From assembly GCF_016758255.1 (NCBI RefSeq), contig NZ_QYAD01000001.1:186001-250000 (forward strand): a stretch of 64,000 nucleotides of DNA, written 5' to 3'. Shown in pieces: positions 26,023 through 35,088 of the stretch; within the stretch, counting starts at the first letter, position 1, and every line of letters begins with the position of its first letter. The notes below the pieces were generated by a model that was given only the letters and a program-made list of their open reading frames with translations, had not been told where the DNA came from and did no database searches. Source of the DNA: Leucobacter chromiireducens subsp. chromiireducens (GTDB lineage Bacteria; Actinomycetota; Actinomycetes; Actinomycetales; Microbacteriaceae). Made by a program: the position numbers and the translations under genes.

Positions 26023-27557
26023 GCGGCTTGCTCCGTCTGCGTGCTGGGGGTCTGGGTGGCGGCGCGCATCACGTTCTCCGGTGTCGCTTCGGCACGGTCG
26101 ATCGTGGCGGTGATCCGGCCCTCGCGCATCACGACGACACGGTCAGCCATACCGAGCACCTCGGGCAGCTCGCTTGAGATCATCAGCACGGCCATGCCCT
26201 GGCTCGCGAGGGTCGAAAGGAGGCGGTGCACCTCAGACTTCGTGCCCACATCGATGCCGCGAGTCGGCTCGTCGATGATCAGCACGCGCGGGTTCGTGGC
26301 GAGCCACTTGCCGAGCACAACCTTCTGCTGGTTCCCACCTGAGAGCGTCCCCGCGAGCGTGCTGAGCGCCGTGGTCTTCACTTCCAGCTGCTCAGCCCAG
26401 GGGCGCGCGGCGCGCTGTTCGGCGCGCGCGGTGACGAGCCCAAGCCTCGCGATCGAGTCGAGGATTACCGCAGCGGTGTTGCGCGCGACGCTCTCATCGA
26501 GCACAAGCCCTTGCTTGCGGCGGTCTTCGGGCACGAGGGCGAGGCCGGCACGCATCGCTGCGGTGGGAGCGCTCTTGCGGATGCGCGTGCCAGTGAGGCG
26601 GACCTCACCGCTCTGATAGTCGTCGACGCCAAAGATTGCGCGTGCGACTTCGCTGCGACCGGCCCCGACGAGCCCGGCGAGGCCGACGATCTCGCCGGCG
26701 CGCACGGTGAAGCTGATGTCGCTGAAGATGCCGGGGCTCGTGAGACTGGTCACCTCAAGCAGCGGATCACCGATAGTCGTTTCGAGCTTGGGGAAGAGCT
26801 CGGTGATCTCGCGCCCCACCATCTCGGCGACGACGCTGTCGGGATCCGTCTCCGTGATCGCACGCGTGGAGATGTAACTGCCGTCGCGCATCACCGTAAT
26901 CGTGTCGCAGAGCGCGAACACCTCGTCGAAGCGGTGCGAAATGAAGACGAGAGCGCGGCCCTCGTCGCGGAGCGCGCGGGCAACGTCGAATAGGCGATCG
27001 ACCTCGATGCCAGAGAGCGCCGCGGTCGGTTCGTCCATGATGAGGATCTGCGCATCGAGCGAGATGGCCTTCGCAATCTCGATCATTTGCTGGTCGGCGA
27101 TCGACAGGCCGTCCGCCGTGCGCTCCGGATCCATGCGTAGGCCGAGCCGTGCGAAGAGCGCCTCAGTTTCGATGCGCATGCGCGTCCGGTCGATGCGTCC
27201 GAAGCGACCGCGCGGCTGGCGGCCCATGAAGATGTTTTCGGTGACGGAGAGATCCGGGAAGAGCGTGGGTTCCTGGTAGATGACCGCGATACCCGCAGCC
27301 TTCGCTTCGGCGGTGCTCGTGAAGTCGACGGGGGATCCCGCAAGACGGATATCGCCCCCATCGCGCCGGTAGAGGCCGGCGATGATCTTGACAATGGTCG
27401 ACTTGCCCGCGCCGTTCTCGCCCACGAGTGCGTGGATCGAGCCTGGGTGGAGGGCGAGCGTGCCGTCACGCAGCGCGACCACGGCGCCGAATGCCTTGGT
27501 CACGCCGGAGAGCGCAAGCAATGGCTCAGTGCTAGGTGATCTCTTCATTGAATTCAC
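26019..27557 (-). CDS. rhaT: rhamnose ABC transporter ATP-binding protein (two ABC domains)
   Basis: This 512-residue RbsA-type ATPase has a first domain with Walker [10 protein letters not shown], signature LSIADQQM and Walker [11 protein letters not shown]. The second has the degenerate Walker [11 protein letters not shown] and the [27 protein letters not shown] block. Tandem domains with a degenerate second P-loop are normal for CUT2 sugar importers. GTG at 27557 has AGGA 6 nt upstream; the ATG at 27548 is an alternative. It is first gene of the operon, about 55 bp from a LacI-type operator. Confidence 0.92.
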   Translation of the reverse strand: MNSMKRSPSTEPLLALSGVTKAFGAVVALRDGTLALHPGSIHALVGENGAGKSTIVKIIAGLYRRDGGDIRLAGSPVDFTSTAEAKAAGIAVIYQEPTLFPDLSVTENIFMGRQPRGRFGRIDRTRMRIETEALFARLGLRMDPERTADGLSIADQQMIEIAKAISLDAQILIMDEPTAALSGIEVDRLFDVARALRDEGRALVFISHRFDEVFALCDTITVMRDGSYISTRAITETDPDSVVAEMVGREITELFPKLETTIGDPLLEVTSLTSPGIFSDISFTVRAGEIVGLAGLVGAGRSEVARAIFGVDDYQSGEVRLTGTRIRKSAPTAAMRAGLALVPEDRRKQGLVLDESVARNTAAVILDSIARLGLVTARAEQRAARPWAEQLEVKTTALSTLAGTLSGGNQQKVVLGKWLATNPRVLIIDEPTRGIDVGTKSEVHRLLSTLASQGMAVLMISSELPEVLGMADRVVVMREGRITATIDRAEATPENVMRAATQTPSTQTEQAA

Positions 27558-27612
27558 GGGGCTTCCTGTCGCAGGTGCGACATCTCGGCTGTGGGGCGTG
27601 CGATTGTGTAAA

Positions 27613-27624
27613 TGAATCGTTTCA
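27613..27624. promoter_or_regulatory. LacI-family operator upstream of the rhamnose operon
   Basis: TGAATCGTTTCA is a LacI-type palindrome with central CG, in the AT-rich divergent region between rhaT and the regulator. It matches the second site at 27700-27711 in 11 of 12 positions. Confidence 0.7.
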
Positions 27625-27699
27625 ATCGCGTTACGCAGAGTTTAAACACAGTACTTTTCTTCCGTCAAGCGGCTGCTTCCGACGGGATGGATCCGTTAT

Positions 27700-27711
27700 T
27701 GAAGCGTTTCA
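27700..27711. promoter_or_regulatory. LacI-family operator upstream of the regulator
   Basis: TGAAGCGTTTCA overlaps the likely -35 of the regulator promoter. Its close match to the site at 27613 indicates that one protein binds both, giving autoregulation plus control of the operon. Confidence 0.7.
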
Positions 27712-27736
27712 ATTTGTCGGCACGCTCAATTATGAT
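27707..27736 (+). promoter_or_regulatory. probable promoter of the LacI-family regulator
   Basis: TTTCAA (27707-27712), an 18-bp spacer and TATGAT (27731-27736) precede the gene. The -35 overlaps the operator at 27700-27711. Confidence 0.5.
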
Positions 27737-27763
27737 GAAGCAGATCACGGCGAGAGGAGCAGT

Positions 27764-28768
27764 ATGACCGCGAGCATCAGAGACGTTGCACGCGAGGCGG
27801 GCGTCTCCGTCGGTACCGTTTCGAATGTACTGAATCGCCCGGATCGCGTTGCTGCCGCGACGAGCGCTCGGGTCCACGCAGCGATCGAGCAGCTTGGGTT
27901 TGTGCGTAACGATGCGGCCCGGCAGCTCCGCGCCGGGCGCAGCCATAGTTTCGGCCTCGTCGTGCTCGATACGCGCAACCCGTTCTTCATGGATGTCGCG
28001 CACGGTGCACAGAGTCGAGCGCTTGATGACGGCTACACCGTGCTGATGGGTGGCAGCGACGACTCGCCCGAACGTGAGGCCGCGCTGCTGGAAATGTTCG
28101 AGGAGCATCGCGTTGCGGGGGTGCTGGTGACCCCCGTTCATGCCAATCTTCACCAGCTTCGCTCGCTTCGTGACGCTGGGATTCCCGTGGTTCTCGTTGA
28201 CCGTGGATCGCACGATCGAACTTTCCCGTCGGTGTCCGTTGACGACGTTGAAGGCGGCCGGATTGCGGCCCGTCATCTCGTCGAGATCGGGCGACGGCGC
28301 ATTGCCTTCGTTGGTGGCCCGCACGAGATTGAGCAGGTGAGCGACCGTCTGTCTGGGGTGCGTGCCGTTGTTGCGGAGCGTCAGGATACCGCCCTTGAGA
28401 TTTTCGAAACCCAGGGACTGAGCGTCCTGGAGGGGCGGCGCGTCGGCGAGGAAATTGCGCGACTCTCCCCGGAGCAGCGCCCTGATGGTGTCTTCGCTGC
28501 AAATGACCTTCTCGCGCTGGGTATTCTGCAGGCGCTGGTGATGCGCAGTTCGCTGCGTGTGCCGGAAGAGATTGCGTTGATTGGGTACGACGACATTGAC
28601 TTCGCCCACTCGGCTGTAGTGCCGATCACTTCAGTGCGGCAGCCGGCGTTTTCTATCGGAAGCACCGCGGTTGAACTGTTGTTGCGGGAGCGTGGTGCGG
28701 GGGCAGACTGTGAGCAGATCGTCTTCCAGCCCGAGCTTGTGGTGCGAGCGTCGACCATGGGCGCATAG
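27764..28768 (+). CDS. LacI-family regulator of rhamnose genes
   Basis: This 334-residue protein has an N-terminal LacI HTH (SIRDVAREAGVSVGTVSNVLNRPDRVA, with hinge-helix residues to about 60) and a periplasmic-binding-like effector domain (GLVVLDTRNPFFMDVAHGAQ, IALIGYDDIDFAHSAVVPITSVRQP). GAGAGGAG precedes the ATG at 27764. It is divergent from the rhamnose operon with two matching operators, so it is probably the rhamnose repressor. The effector (rhamnose or a phosphorylated intermediate) is not known. Its codons look visibly less GC-biased than those of genes outside the locus. Confidence 0.92.
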   Translation: MTASIRDVAREAGVSVGTVSNVLNRPDRVAAATSARVHAAIEQLGFVRNDAARQLRAGRSHSFGLVVLDTRNPFFMDVAHGAQSRALDDGYTVLMGGSDDSPEREAALLEMFEEHRVAGVLVTPVHANLHQLRSLRDAGIPVVLVDRGSHDRTFPSVSVDDVEGGRIAARHLVEIGRRRIAFVGGPHEIEQVSDRLSGVRAVVAERQDTALEIFETQGLSVLEGRRVGEEIARLSPEQRPDGVFAANDLLALGILQALVMRSSLRVPEEIALIGYDDIDFAHSAVVPITSVRQPAFSIGSTAVELLLRERGAGADCEQIVFQPELVVRASTMGA

Positions 28769-28799
28769 CCAACGGTGTGAGCGTTGTTGCGCGGCTCCG

Positions 28800-29531
28800 C
28801 TACCGGTCGCCGCGCGTGTGAGCCCACACGACCGCCTGAATGCGGTCGCGCACGCCGAGCTTCTGCAGCACGTTTGAGACGTGCGTCTTGATGGTCGCCT
28901 CGCCGAGGAAGAGCGCCGCGGCGATCTCCGCATTCGAGCGGCCCTTGGCCACGAGCGCGAGCACCTCGCGCTCGCGCTCCGTGAGCCCGGCGCGCAGCAT
29001 CGCCTCTTCGGTGGGGTCGGCGGAAGCTGCCGCGTCGCCGTCAGCGATTGGGGTATTCGCGGCCGCGTCGCCCGTGCCGCTCGGGTGAGACTCCGCGGAG
29101 GACGCGACCCGGCCGAGCACCGCTCGGGTGACGTCGGGGCCGAGGAGCGCGTGCCCCGCTGCGAGCTGCCGCACAGCCTCGATCAGCTGCTCCGCGCGCG
29201 AGGTTTTCAGGAGGAAACCACTCACCCCAGCCGCGAGTGCATCGAAGAGGTAGCGCTCGTGCCCGAAGGTCGTGAGGATGAGGATCGCGGGGGCGTTGCC
29301 CTGCGCTGCGCCTGCCCCCGACAGGATCTGGCGCGACGCCTCGATGCCATCAAGCTCGGGCATCTCCACGTCCATGCAGATGACGTCGGGCGTCAGCTCG
29401 GCGGCCAGCGTAACGGCCTCCGCGCCGTCGGCGGCCTCTCCCACCACGGTGAGATCTGGCTCCGATTCGAGGATGATCTTGAACCCCGAGCGCACGAGCG
29501 CCTGGTCGTCGACGAGCAGCACGCGAATCAC
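28800..29531 (-). CDS. NarL/LuxR-type response regulator
   Basis: This 243-residue protein has a receiver domain (VLLVDDQ; phosphoacceptor Asp54 in CMDVEMPELDG; a conserved Lys in FLLKTSRAE). A longer than usual Ala/Asp/Thr-rich linker (about 150-180) is followed by a LuxR HTH (LTEREREVLALVAKG...IKTHVSNVLQKLGV). GTG at 29531 overlaps the stop of the sensor kinase (GTGA). It forms a two-component pair with that kinase and probably controls the divergent ABC transporter. Confidence 0.93.
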   Translation of the reverse strand: MIRVLLVDDQALVRSGFKIILESEPDLTVVGEAADGAEAVTLAAELTPDVICMDVEMPELDGIEASRQILSGAGAAQGNAPAILILTTFGHERYLFDALAAGVSGFLLKTSRAEQLIEAVRQLAAGHALLGPDVTRAVLGRVASSAESHPSGTGDAAANTPIADGDAAASADPTEEAMLRAGLTEREREVLALVAKGRSNAEIAAALFLGEATIKTHVSNVLQKLGVRDRIQAVVWAHTRGDR

Positions 29532-30823
29532 ATGACCACCTCCGCGCTCAGGGGCACGCGTGCCCGCACCATGAATCCGCCACGCTCGCGTCGGCCGCTC
29601 GCCACGGAACCTCCGACGGCCCCAATGCGCTCACGCATGCCGCGCAGGCCAAGCCCGGAGACAGCGGGGAGCGCGCCTGGGCTCAGCGATCCCACGCTGC
29701 TATCGAGTCGCTGTGTGACGCCGTCATCGCTGATCTCCACCTCGACGGCGTCGGCCTCGAAGCGGAGCCGCACCACCGCCTCGGCGCCGCGCCCCGCGTG
29801 TTTGCGCACATTGGTGAGCGCCTCCTGGGCCACACGGAATAGCGCAACGTCGACGAGCATGGGGAGCGGGCGGGTGTCGCCGGCAACGATGAGGGTGGTG
29901 GGCACGCCCGCGCGCTGCGCCTCGGCGACGAGTGCGCCAAGCTGGGCGATCCCCACCGCGGTGGAGCTCTCCTCCTCGTCGGGGGTGCGCAGCGTGTGCA
30001 CGAGCTGCCGCAGCTCGGTGACGGCCGTGTGTGCGCTCTCCTCGACGACCGTGAGCGCGGCAGCGGCTCGATCGGGATCCTGCGTGAGCACACGCCGCGC
30101 GGCTGCCGCCTGGATTCCCATCACGGAGACGTGGTGCGCCACGACGTCGTGCAGTTCGCGCGCGATGCCGAGTCGGTCGAGGGCCACCGCCTGTGCCGCG
30201 CTCGTGCGGCGCTCACGCTCCAGCTCCTCGCCTTGCGCCTCGAGCTGTGCCTGCGTGCGTGCCGCTCGCCAGGCGCGCAGCCCAAACCAGTACGCCCCGG
30301 TGAAGTAGAGCAGGTTCGTGATGATCTGAATCACCGCGAACGTCGCATACGCGGAGAACAGGCCGGAGCGAGACATGCCGGGGAACGCGTCCTGAGTGGA
30401 GGACGCGATGATCAGCGCGACGATGAGCCAGATCAGCAGCGCCGCGCTGAGCGTCGCCAGCGTCCAGAACGCAGCGGTGCGCCGCGGTTCCCACGCCCCC
30501 ACCGTGTAAAGGGCGAGGAACAGGCAGATGTTGATGATCAGCACCTCAGGCACGCCGAACTGGCCGCACACGAAGAAACCGATGCTCACCACGATCGCGA
30601 CCGGGATCGGGGCGATGCGACGCAGCGCGAGCGGCAGCGTGCACAGGGCGATGCCGAGCGCCCACACCCACGGGCCCGCCGGCTCGGGGATGAGCTCGAT
30701 ACGCGCGTACAGCAGCGAGGTCGTCGTTGCGCCGAGGGCGAGCACCAGCGCGAGGACGGCGTCGAGACGCAGCACCGCGCGCCCCGGCCGCGGGCGCGCC
30801 CACGCAGCGGGGGGCTCTGTCAT
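29528..30823 (-). CDS. sensor histidine kinase (HisKA_3/DesK-like)
   Basis: About 431 residues comprise an N-terminal membrane domain with five to six helices, a coiled linker (RTQAQLEAQGEELERERRT), and the HisKA_3 dimerisation motif IARELHDVVAHHVSVMG with the phosphorylated His. A HATPase_c domain follows (EALTNVRKHA, GLGLRGMRERIGAVGG). I place the start at ATG 30823; a TACGCT hexamer lies 7 nt upstream and there is no Shine-Dalgarno. Sequence in frame upstream overlaps the divergent promoter region and shows no homology. It pairs with the regulator at 28800. Confidence 0.9.
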   Translation of the reverse strand: MTEPPAAWARPRPGRAVLRLDAVLALVLALGATTTSLLYARIELIPEPAGPWVWALGIALCTLPLALRRIAPIPVAIVVSIGFFVCGQFGVPEVLIINICLFLALYTVGAWEPRRTAAFWTLATLSAALLIWLIVALIIASSTQDAFPGMSRSGLFSAYATFAVIQIITNLLYFTGAYWFGLRAWRAARTQAQLEAQGEELERERRTSAAQAVALDRLGIARELHDVVAHHVSVMGIQAAAARRVLTQDPDRAAAALTVVEESAHTAVTELRQLVHTLRTPDEEESSTAVGIAQLGALVAEAQRAGVPTTLIVAGDTRPLPMLVDVALFRVAQEALTNVRKHAGRGAEAVVRLRFEADAVEVEISDDGVTQRLDSSVGSLSPGALPAVSGLGLRGMRERIGAVGGSVASGRRERGGFMVRARVPLSAEVVM

Positions 30824-30830
30824 GCACACC

Positions 30831-30836
30831 AGCGTA
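30831..30836 (-). promoter_or_regulatory. candidate -10 box of a leaderless kinase transcript
   Basis: TACGCT on the minus strand ends 7 nt before the ATG at 30823 in the 148-bp region divergent from the ABC genes. Confidence 0.35.
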
Positions 30837-30971
30837 TGCGCTCCGCCACCGTGCAGACCTCCCCCGCGCGGCGGAAGCGGTGCGCGCCGGGTGCCCACCA
30901 CAATCCGCCCCGCGGCGGAGGCGGCGGGCTTGCTCGGGGCCGTAGCGTGGGGGCAGAGGGAAAGGAACGGG

Positions 30972-31871
30972 ATGATCGAGGTTGCAGGCATCTCCCGCAG
31001 TTTTGGGGAACGCCAGGTACTGAACGACGTGAGCTTCCGCGTGGAGCGGGGCCGCATGACCGGGTTTGTTGGCGGCAACGGCGCGGGCAAGACCACCACG
31101 ATGCGCATCATTCTCGGCGTGCTCGCCGCGGATGCGGGCGCGGTGACCTGGGACGGCGAGCCGCTCACGGGGCGCGACCGTGCCCGCTTCGGCTACATGC
31201 CGGAGGAGCGCGGGCTCTACCCGAAGATGCAGGTGCTCGAGCAGCTCGTCTACCTCGGCCGCCTGCACGGCATGAGTCGGCAGGACGCTGGTCGCTCGGC
31301 ACAGGCGCTCATCGAGCGGCTCGGCCTGGGGGAGCGGGCGGGCGACACGCTCGAGAGCCTCTCCCTCGGCAACCAGCAACGCGCGCAGATCGCCGCGGCG
31401 CTGGTGCATGAGCCGATCGCGCTCGTGCTCGATGAGCCGTTCTCGGGGCTCGACCCGATGGCCGTCGAGGTGGTGCTCGGGGTGCTCCGCGACTACGCGG
31501 CGCAGGGCGCGCCCGTGCTGTTCTCGTCGCATCAGCTCGACATCGTTGAGCGGCTCTGCGACGACGTTGTGGTGATTGGCGATGGGCAGATCCGCGCGCA
31601 CGGGTCCCGCGAGGCGCTCCGCGCTGAGCATGCCGGCCGAAGCTTCGAGATCGAGCTCGCCGGCAGCGGGGGCGACGCCGGGTGGGTGCGTGAGCGCCCC
31701 GGTGTCACGGTCACCCACTTGGATGGCGGCTTCGCTCGCTTCGACGCGGACACGGATGCCGCGGCTCAGGCGGTGCTGGCCGCAGCGATGCAGCAGCCCA
31801 ATACGACGGTGCGGAGCTTCACGCCCGTCACGCCCTCGCTCGCACAGATCTTCACGGAGGTAGTTCGATGA
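30972..31871 (+). CDS. ABC transporter ATP-binding protein (NatA-like)
   Basis: This 299-residue protein has Walker A GGNGAGKTT, signature LSLGNQQRAQIA, Walker B LVLDEPFSGLD and H-loop SSHQLDI. The C-terminal extension (about 215-299) ends with SFTPVTPSLAQIFTEVV, a DUF4162-type tail seen in NatA-like exporters. AAAGGAA precedes the ATG. The stop overlaps the permease start (ATGA). Together they form a two-gene ABC-2-type exporter, divergent from a two-component system. Confidence 0.93.
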   Translation: MIEVAGISRSFGERQVLNDVSFRVERGRMTGFVGGNGAGKTTTMRIILGVLAADAGAVTWDGEPLTGRDRARFGYMPEERGLYPKMQVLEQLVYLGRLHGMSRQDAGRSAQALIERLGLGERAGDTLESLSLGNQQRAQIAAALVHEPIALVLDEPFSGLDPMAVEVVLGVLRDYAAQGAPVLFSSHQLDIVERLCDDVVVIGDGQIRAHGSREALRAEHAGRSFEIELAGSGGDAGWVRERPGVTVTHLDGGFARFDADTDAAAQAVLAAAMQQPNTTVRSFTPVTPSLAQIFTEVVR

Positions 31872-32968
31872 GCACGTCACACCGACAGGTGAGCGGCCCC
31901 CAGGGCGCCTGGCTAGTCGCCGAGCGCGAGATCACCACACGGCTGCGCAGCAAGGCTTTCCTGATCTCCACCGGTTTCTTGCTGCTGTTGGTGCTCGGTG
32001 GTGTGCTGTTCTCCGGGTTCATGGCGAGCTCGGGGGGCTTCTCCGGGCCCACGAAGGTGGCCGTCGTGGGTGAGGCCGCCACGGGACTCGACTCCGAGGC
32101 ATTTGAGGTCACCGCAGCGCCGGATCGCGCCGCCGCCGAAGCGCTCGTGCGCGACGGCGAGGTTGAAGCCGCGGTGGTGCCGGGCGGGGATACCCCCGTC
32201 GATCTCACGGTCCTCGCGAACGACAGCGCGCCCACGGGCCTGCTGCAGGCACTCTCGGCGGCGCCGACCGTCGTACTGCTTGACCCCCTGACGAGCAACC
32301 CCTTCCTCGCCTACATCATCGCGATCTCGTTCGGTGTCGTGTTCATGATGAGCGCGGTGACCTTCGGCACGACGATCGCGCAGAGCGTCGTGGAGGAGAA
32401 GCAGACGCGCATCGTCGAGATCCTGCTCGCCACGATTTCCGCACGCACGCTCCTCGCGGGCAAGATCCTGGGCAACAGCATCCTCGCGCTCGCGCAGGTT
32501 GTGGCGATTGTCGCGCTGGCCTCGGTGGGCATGCTCGCCACGGGGCAGGACCTGCTGCTCGGCGAGCTCGGCACCGCGCTCATCTGGTTCGGGATCCTGT
32601 TTGCGTTCGGCTTCGTGCTGCTCGCCACGCTCTACGCGGCCCTCGCGGCGCTCGTCTCCCGGCAGGAGGACATCGGGTCCGTGACGAGCCCGGTCATGAT
32701 GCTCGTGATGCTCCCCTACATCGGCATCATCGTGTTCTTCGACAACCTCCCCGTGCTCACCGCGATGAGCTACATTCCGTTCTCCGCACCCGTCGCAATG
32801 CCGATGCGCCTGTACCTCGGCACTGCGGAGTGGTGGGAGCCGCTCCTGTCGCTCGGCGTGCTGGCGGTATCGATTGCGGTGGTCCTCTGGATTGGCGCGC
32901 GCATCTATGAGAACTCGATCCTGCGCACGGGCACGCGGGTGAAGCTGGGCGAGGCGATCCGCGGCTGA
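31868..32968 (+). CDS. ABC-2-type permease (NatB-like)
   Basis: This 366-residue membrane protein has one N-terminal helix after AEREITTRLRSKAF. A large extracytoplasmic domain (about residues 55-140) is followed by a block of five C-terminal helices containing VVEEKQTRIVEILLATISARTLLAGKILGN, typical of NatB-like ABC-2 permeases. It is translationally coupled to its ATPase. It may export ions, peptides or a cell-envelope stressor sensed by the neighbouring kinase; the cargo is not evident. Confidence 0.9.
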   Translation: MSTSHRQVSGPQGAWLVAEREITTRLRSKAFLISTGFLLLLVLGGVLFSGFMASSGGFSGPTKVAVVGEAATGLDSEAFEVTAAPDRAAAEALVRDGEVEAAVVPGGDTPVDLTVLANDSAPTGLLQALSAAPTVVLLDPLTSNPFLAYIIAISFGVVFMMSAVTFGTTIAQSVVEEKQTRIVEILLATISARTLLAGKILGNSILALAQVVAIVALASVGMLATGQDLLLGELGTALIWFGILFAFGFVLLATLYAALAALVSRQEDIGSVTSPVMMLVMLPYIGIIVFFDNLPVLTAMSYIPFSAPVAMPMRLYLGTAEWWEPLLSLGVLAVSIAVVLWIGARIYENSILRTGTRVKLGEAIRG

Positions 32969-32991
32969 CCCGCCTCCCCGCCGTCTCCCGA

Positions 32992-33058
32992 ATCGGGGTC
33001 ACTTGGGCACGGTGTCGCGCCATCCGGCCCGCCGACACCCTGCCCAAGTGACCCCGAT
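32992..33058. repeat. intergenic inverted repeat, copy 2
   Basis: A 26-bp inverted repeat (32992-33017 with 33033-33058) has one mismatch and a 15-nt loop. Its arms match the element at 516-580 at nearly every position (ATCGGGGTCACTT...GGTGTCG). It lies between the ABC permease stop and the cytidine deaminase start. Confidence 0.85.
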
Positions 33059-33077
33059 CCGAGGGAGCGGCGACGCG

Positions 33078-33083
33078 TAGGCT
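33078..33083 (+). promoter_or_regulatory. candidate -10 box of a leaderless cdd transcript
   Basis: TAGGCT ends 6 nt before the ATG at 33090. No ribosome binding site precedes the start. The region where a -35 would lie falls at the edge of the inverted repeat. Confidence 0.45.
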
Positions 33084-33089
33084 GTGGGC

Positions 33090-33491
33090 ATGACCGAACA
33101 CGCGATCGACTGGGCCGGACTCCGCGCCGCCGCGCTCGCCGCAGCGGAGAACGCCTACGCCCCGTACTCCGGGCTTTCGGTGGGCTGCGCCGCGCTTGCC
33201 GACGATGGGCGTGTGGTCACCGGCTGCAACGTGGAGAACGCGAGCTACGGGCTGACCCTCTGCGCCGAGTGCACGATGATCGGCGCGCTGCACGCGAGCG
33301 GCGGCGGAACACTCGTCGCGTTCGCGTGCGTCGACGGCTCAGGCAACACGCTCACCCCGTGCGGGCGCTGCCGCCAGCTGCTCTTCGAGGCCGCGGCTCC
33401 CGGCCTGCTCGTTGACACGGCGAGTGGTGCGCGCACGATCGACGAGCTCCTGCCCGACGCTTTCGGCCCGAGCGCGCTCCCCGCGCGGTAG
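33090..33491 (+). CDS. cdd: cytidine deaminase
   Basis: This 133-residue zinc enzyme has the catalytic CNVENASYG segment and the metal site ...LCAECTM (proton-shuttle Glu in CAE) with PCGRCRQ. It deaminates cytidine and deoxycytidine to uridine forms in pyrimidine salvage. Length matches homotetrameric Cdd proteins. A GTG at 33084 in frame is an alternative start but would lie directly on the -10-like hexamer. Confidence 0.95.
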   Translation: MTEHAIDWAGLRAAALAAAENAYAPYSGLSVGCAALADDGRVVTGCNVENASYGLTLCAECTMIGALHASGGGTLVAFACVDGSGNTLTPCGRCRQLLFEAAAPGLLVDTASGARTIDELLPDAFGPSALPAR

Positions 33492-33522
33492 TACGCATCC
33501 GGTCGCTGTCGGAGGGCCGGAG

Positions 33523-33528
33523 TAGGCT
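33523..33528 (+). promoter_or_regulatory. candidate -10 box of a leaderless MFS transcript
   Basis: TAGGCT ends 6 nt before the GTG at 33535. The same hexamer and spacing precede cdd at 33090. Confidence 0.45.
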
Positions 33529-33534
33529 GTCCGG

Positions 33535-35037
33535 GTGAACTCCGAGCAGCCCGCACAGCAATCCCCGATCCGCCCCTGGGCCGCACTCTGGTCCATGGTG
33601 CTCGGCTTCTTCATGATCCTGGTGGACACGACGATCGTGTCTGTCGCAAACCCGTCGATCATGCAGAGCCTCGAAACCACGATGGTGGCAACCCTGTGGG
33701 CGACGAGCGCGTATCTGCTCGCGTACGCTGTTCCGCTGCTCATCACCGGCCGCCTCGGTGACCGCTTCGGAACGCGCCGCATCTACCTCGCAGGCCTCGC
33801 CGTCTTTACGATCTCCTCACTCATGTGTGGCCTCGCCGACAGCATCGAGGTGCTGATCTTCGCCCGCGTGCTGCAGGGCCTCGGCGCGGCGCTCATGACC
33901 CCGCAGACGATGGCCGTGATCACGCGCATCTTCGCGCCGCGCGAGCGCGGATCGGCGATGGCGGTCTGGGGCGTCACGGCGGGCGTTGCCACGCTCGTCG
34001 GCCCGATCCTCGGCGGCTTCCTCCTCGACGCGTGGGGCTGGGAGTGGATCTTCTTCATCAACGTGCCGGTCGGCGTCATCGCGTTCGTGCTCGCGATGCG
34101 CTTCGTGCCAAAGCTGCCCACCAACGCGCATCGCTTCGACTGGCTCGGCGTGATCCTCAGCGCACTCGGCATGTTCCTCCTGGTCTTCGGCATTCAGGAG
34201 GGGCAGAGCTACGAGTGGGGCATGATCTGGGGCCCCATCAGTGTGTGGGGACTCATCATCGCGGGCATCGTGATCCTCGCCCTCTTCGTCGTGTGGCAGC
34301 GCGTGCAGCGCGGCGAACCCCTGATCCCGCTCCAGATCTTCCGCGACCGCAACTTCTCGGTGGGCTCGGCGGCGATTGTGATGGTGGGTTTCAGCGTCAC
34401 CAGTATGAACCTGCCGCTCATGTTCTTCCTGCAGCTCGTCATGGGGCTGACGCCCACGCAGTCGGCGTTGCTGATGATCCCGATGGCGGTGCTCTCCATC
34501 GTGCTCGCGCGACCCGTCGGGCTGCTCATCGACCGCCGCGACCCGCGCCGCATCCCTGTGATCGGCCTGCTGCTCGTTGGGATCGGTGTGCTCGGCTACG
34601 CGCTGCTGCTCAAGCCGGACACCCCGGTGCTCATGTTCCTGATCCCGAGCGCGATCCTCGGCGTGGGCAACGCCTTCATGTGGGGTCCGCTCTCGTCGAT
34701 CACCACGTTTGGGCTGGATCCCCGGCTCGCCGGCGCGGGATCTGGGGTCTACAACACGAGCCGCCAGGTGGGCGCCGTGCTCGGCTCGGCCGCGATGGCC
34801 GTGCTCATGGAGTCGCGCCTCTCTGCACTGCTCGGCGATCAGGGCGCCGCGCACTCGATGGGCGGCGAGGGCGGGCTCACGCAGCTGCCCGGGCCCGCGC
34901 GCGAGGCGTTTAGCCAGGCCATGATGCAGTCGCTCATCCTGCCGATGTGCGTCATCCTCGTTGGGGCCTTCATCGCCGTGTTGTTTGGCCCGCGCCCCGC
35001 ACGCACGGGCGAGGTGCGCGTCGTGGCGGCAGACTAG
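33535..35037 (+). CDS. DHA2-family (EmrB/QacA-like) MFS drug exporter
   Basis: This 500-residue protein has about fourteen transmembrane segments. It carries the DHA2 motif A region LLITGRLGDRFGTRRIYLAG, the antiporter motif C stretch AVWGVTAGVATLVGPILGGFL and the N-terminal LVDTTIVSVANPSI. Such proteins export drugs or biocides by proton antiport. The 43-bp gap behind cdd contains a TAGGCT -10-like box, so the gene probably has its own promoter. No regulator is adjacent. Confidence 0.92.
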   Translation: MNSEQPAQQSPIRPWAALWSMVLGFFMILVDTTIVSVANPSIMQSLETTMVATLWATSAYLLAYAVPLLITGRLGDRFGTRRIYLAGLAVFTISSLMCGLADSIEVLIFARVLQGLGAALMTPQTMAVITRIFAPRERGSAMAVWGVTAGVATLVGPILGGFLLDAWGWEWIFFINVPVGVIAFVLAMRFVPKLPTNAHRFDWLGVILSALGMFLLVFGIQEGQSYEWGMIWGPISVWGLIIAGIVILALFVVWQRVQRGEPLIPLQIFRDRNFSVGSAAIVMVGFSVTSMNLPLMFFLQLVMGLTPTQSALLMIPMAVLSIVLARPVGLLIDRRDPRRIPVIGLLLVGIGVLGYALLLKPDTPVLMFLIPSAILGVGNAFMWGPLSSITTFGLDPRLAGAGSGVYNTSRQVGAVLGSAAMAVLMESRLSALLGDQGAAHSMGGEGGLTQLPGPAREAFSQAMMQSLILPMCVILVGAFIAVLFGPRPARTGEVRVVAAD

Positions 35038-35088
35038 CCTCAGGGCTCGGCGCTGCCGGGCTCGTTTCCCGGGTTGAAAGGACTCCTC

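Noticed and set aside
26019..27557. degenerate second Walker A motif in the rhamnose ATPase as a defect
   Set aside because: It is normal for RbsA-type tandem ATPases.
35041..35088. possible TPP riboswitch before the thiamine-binding protein
   Set aside because: The 51-bp gap is too short and lacks the CTGAGA-type conserved elements.
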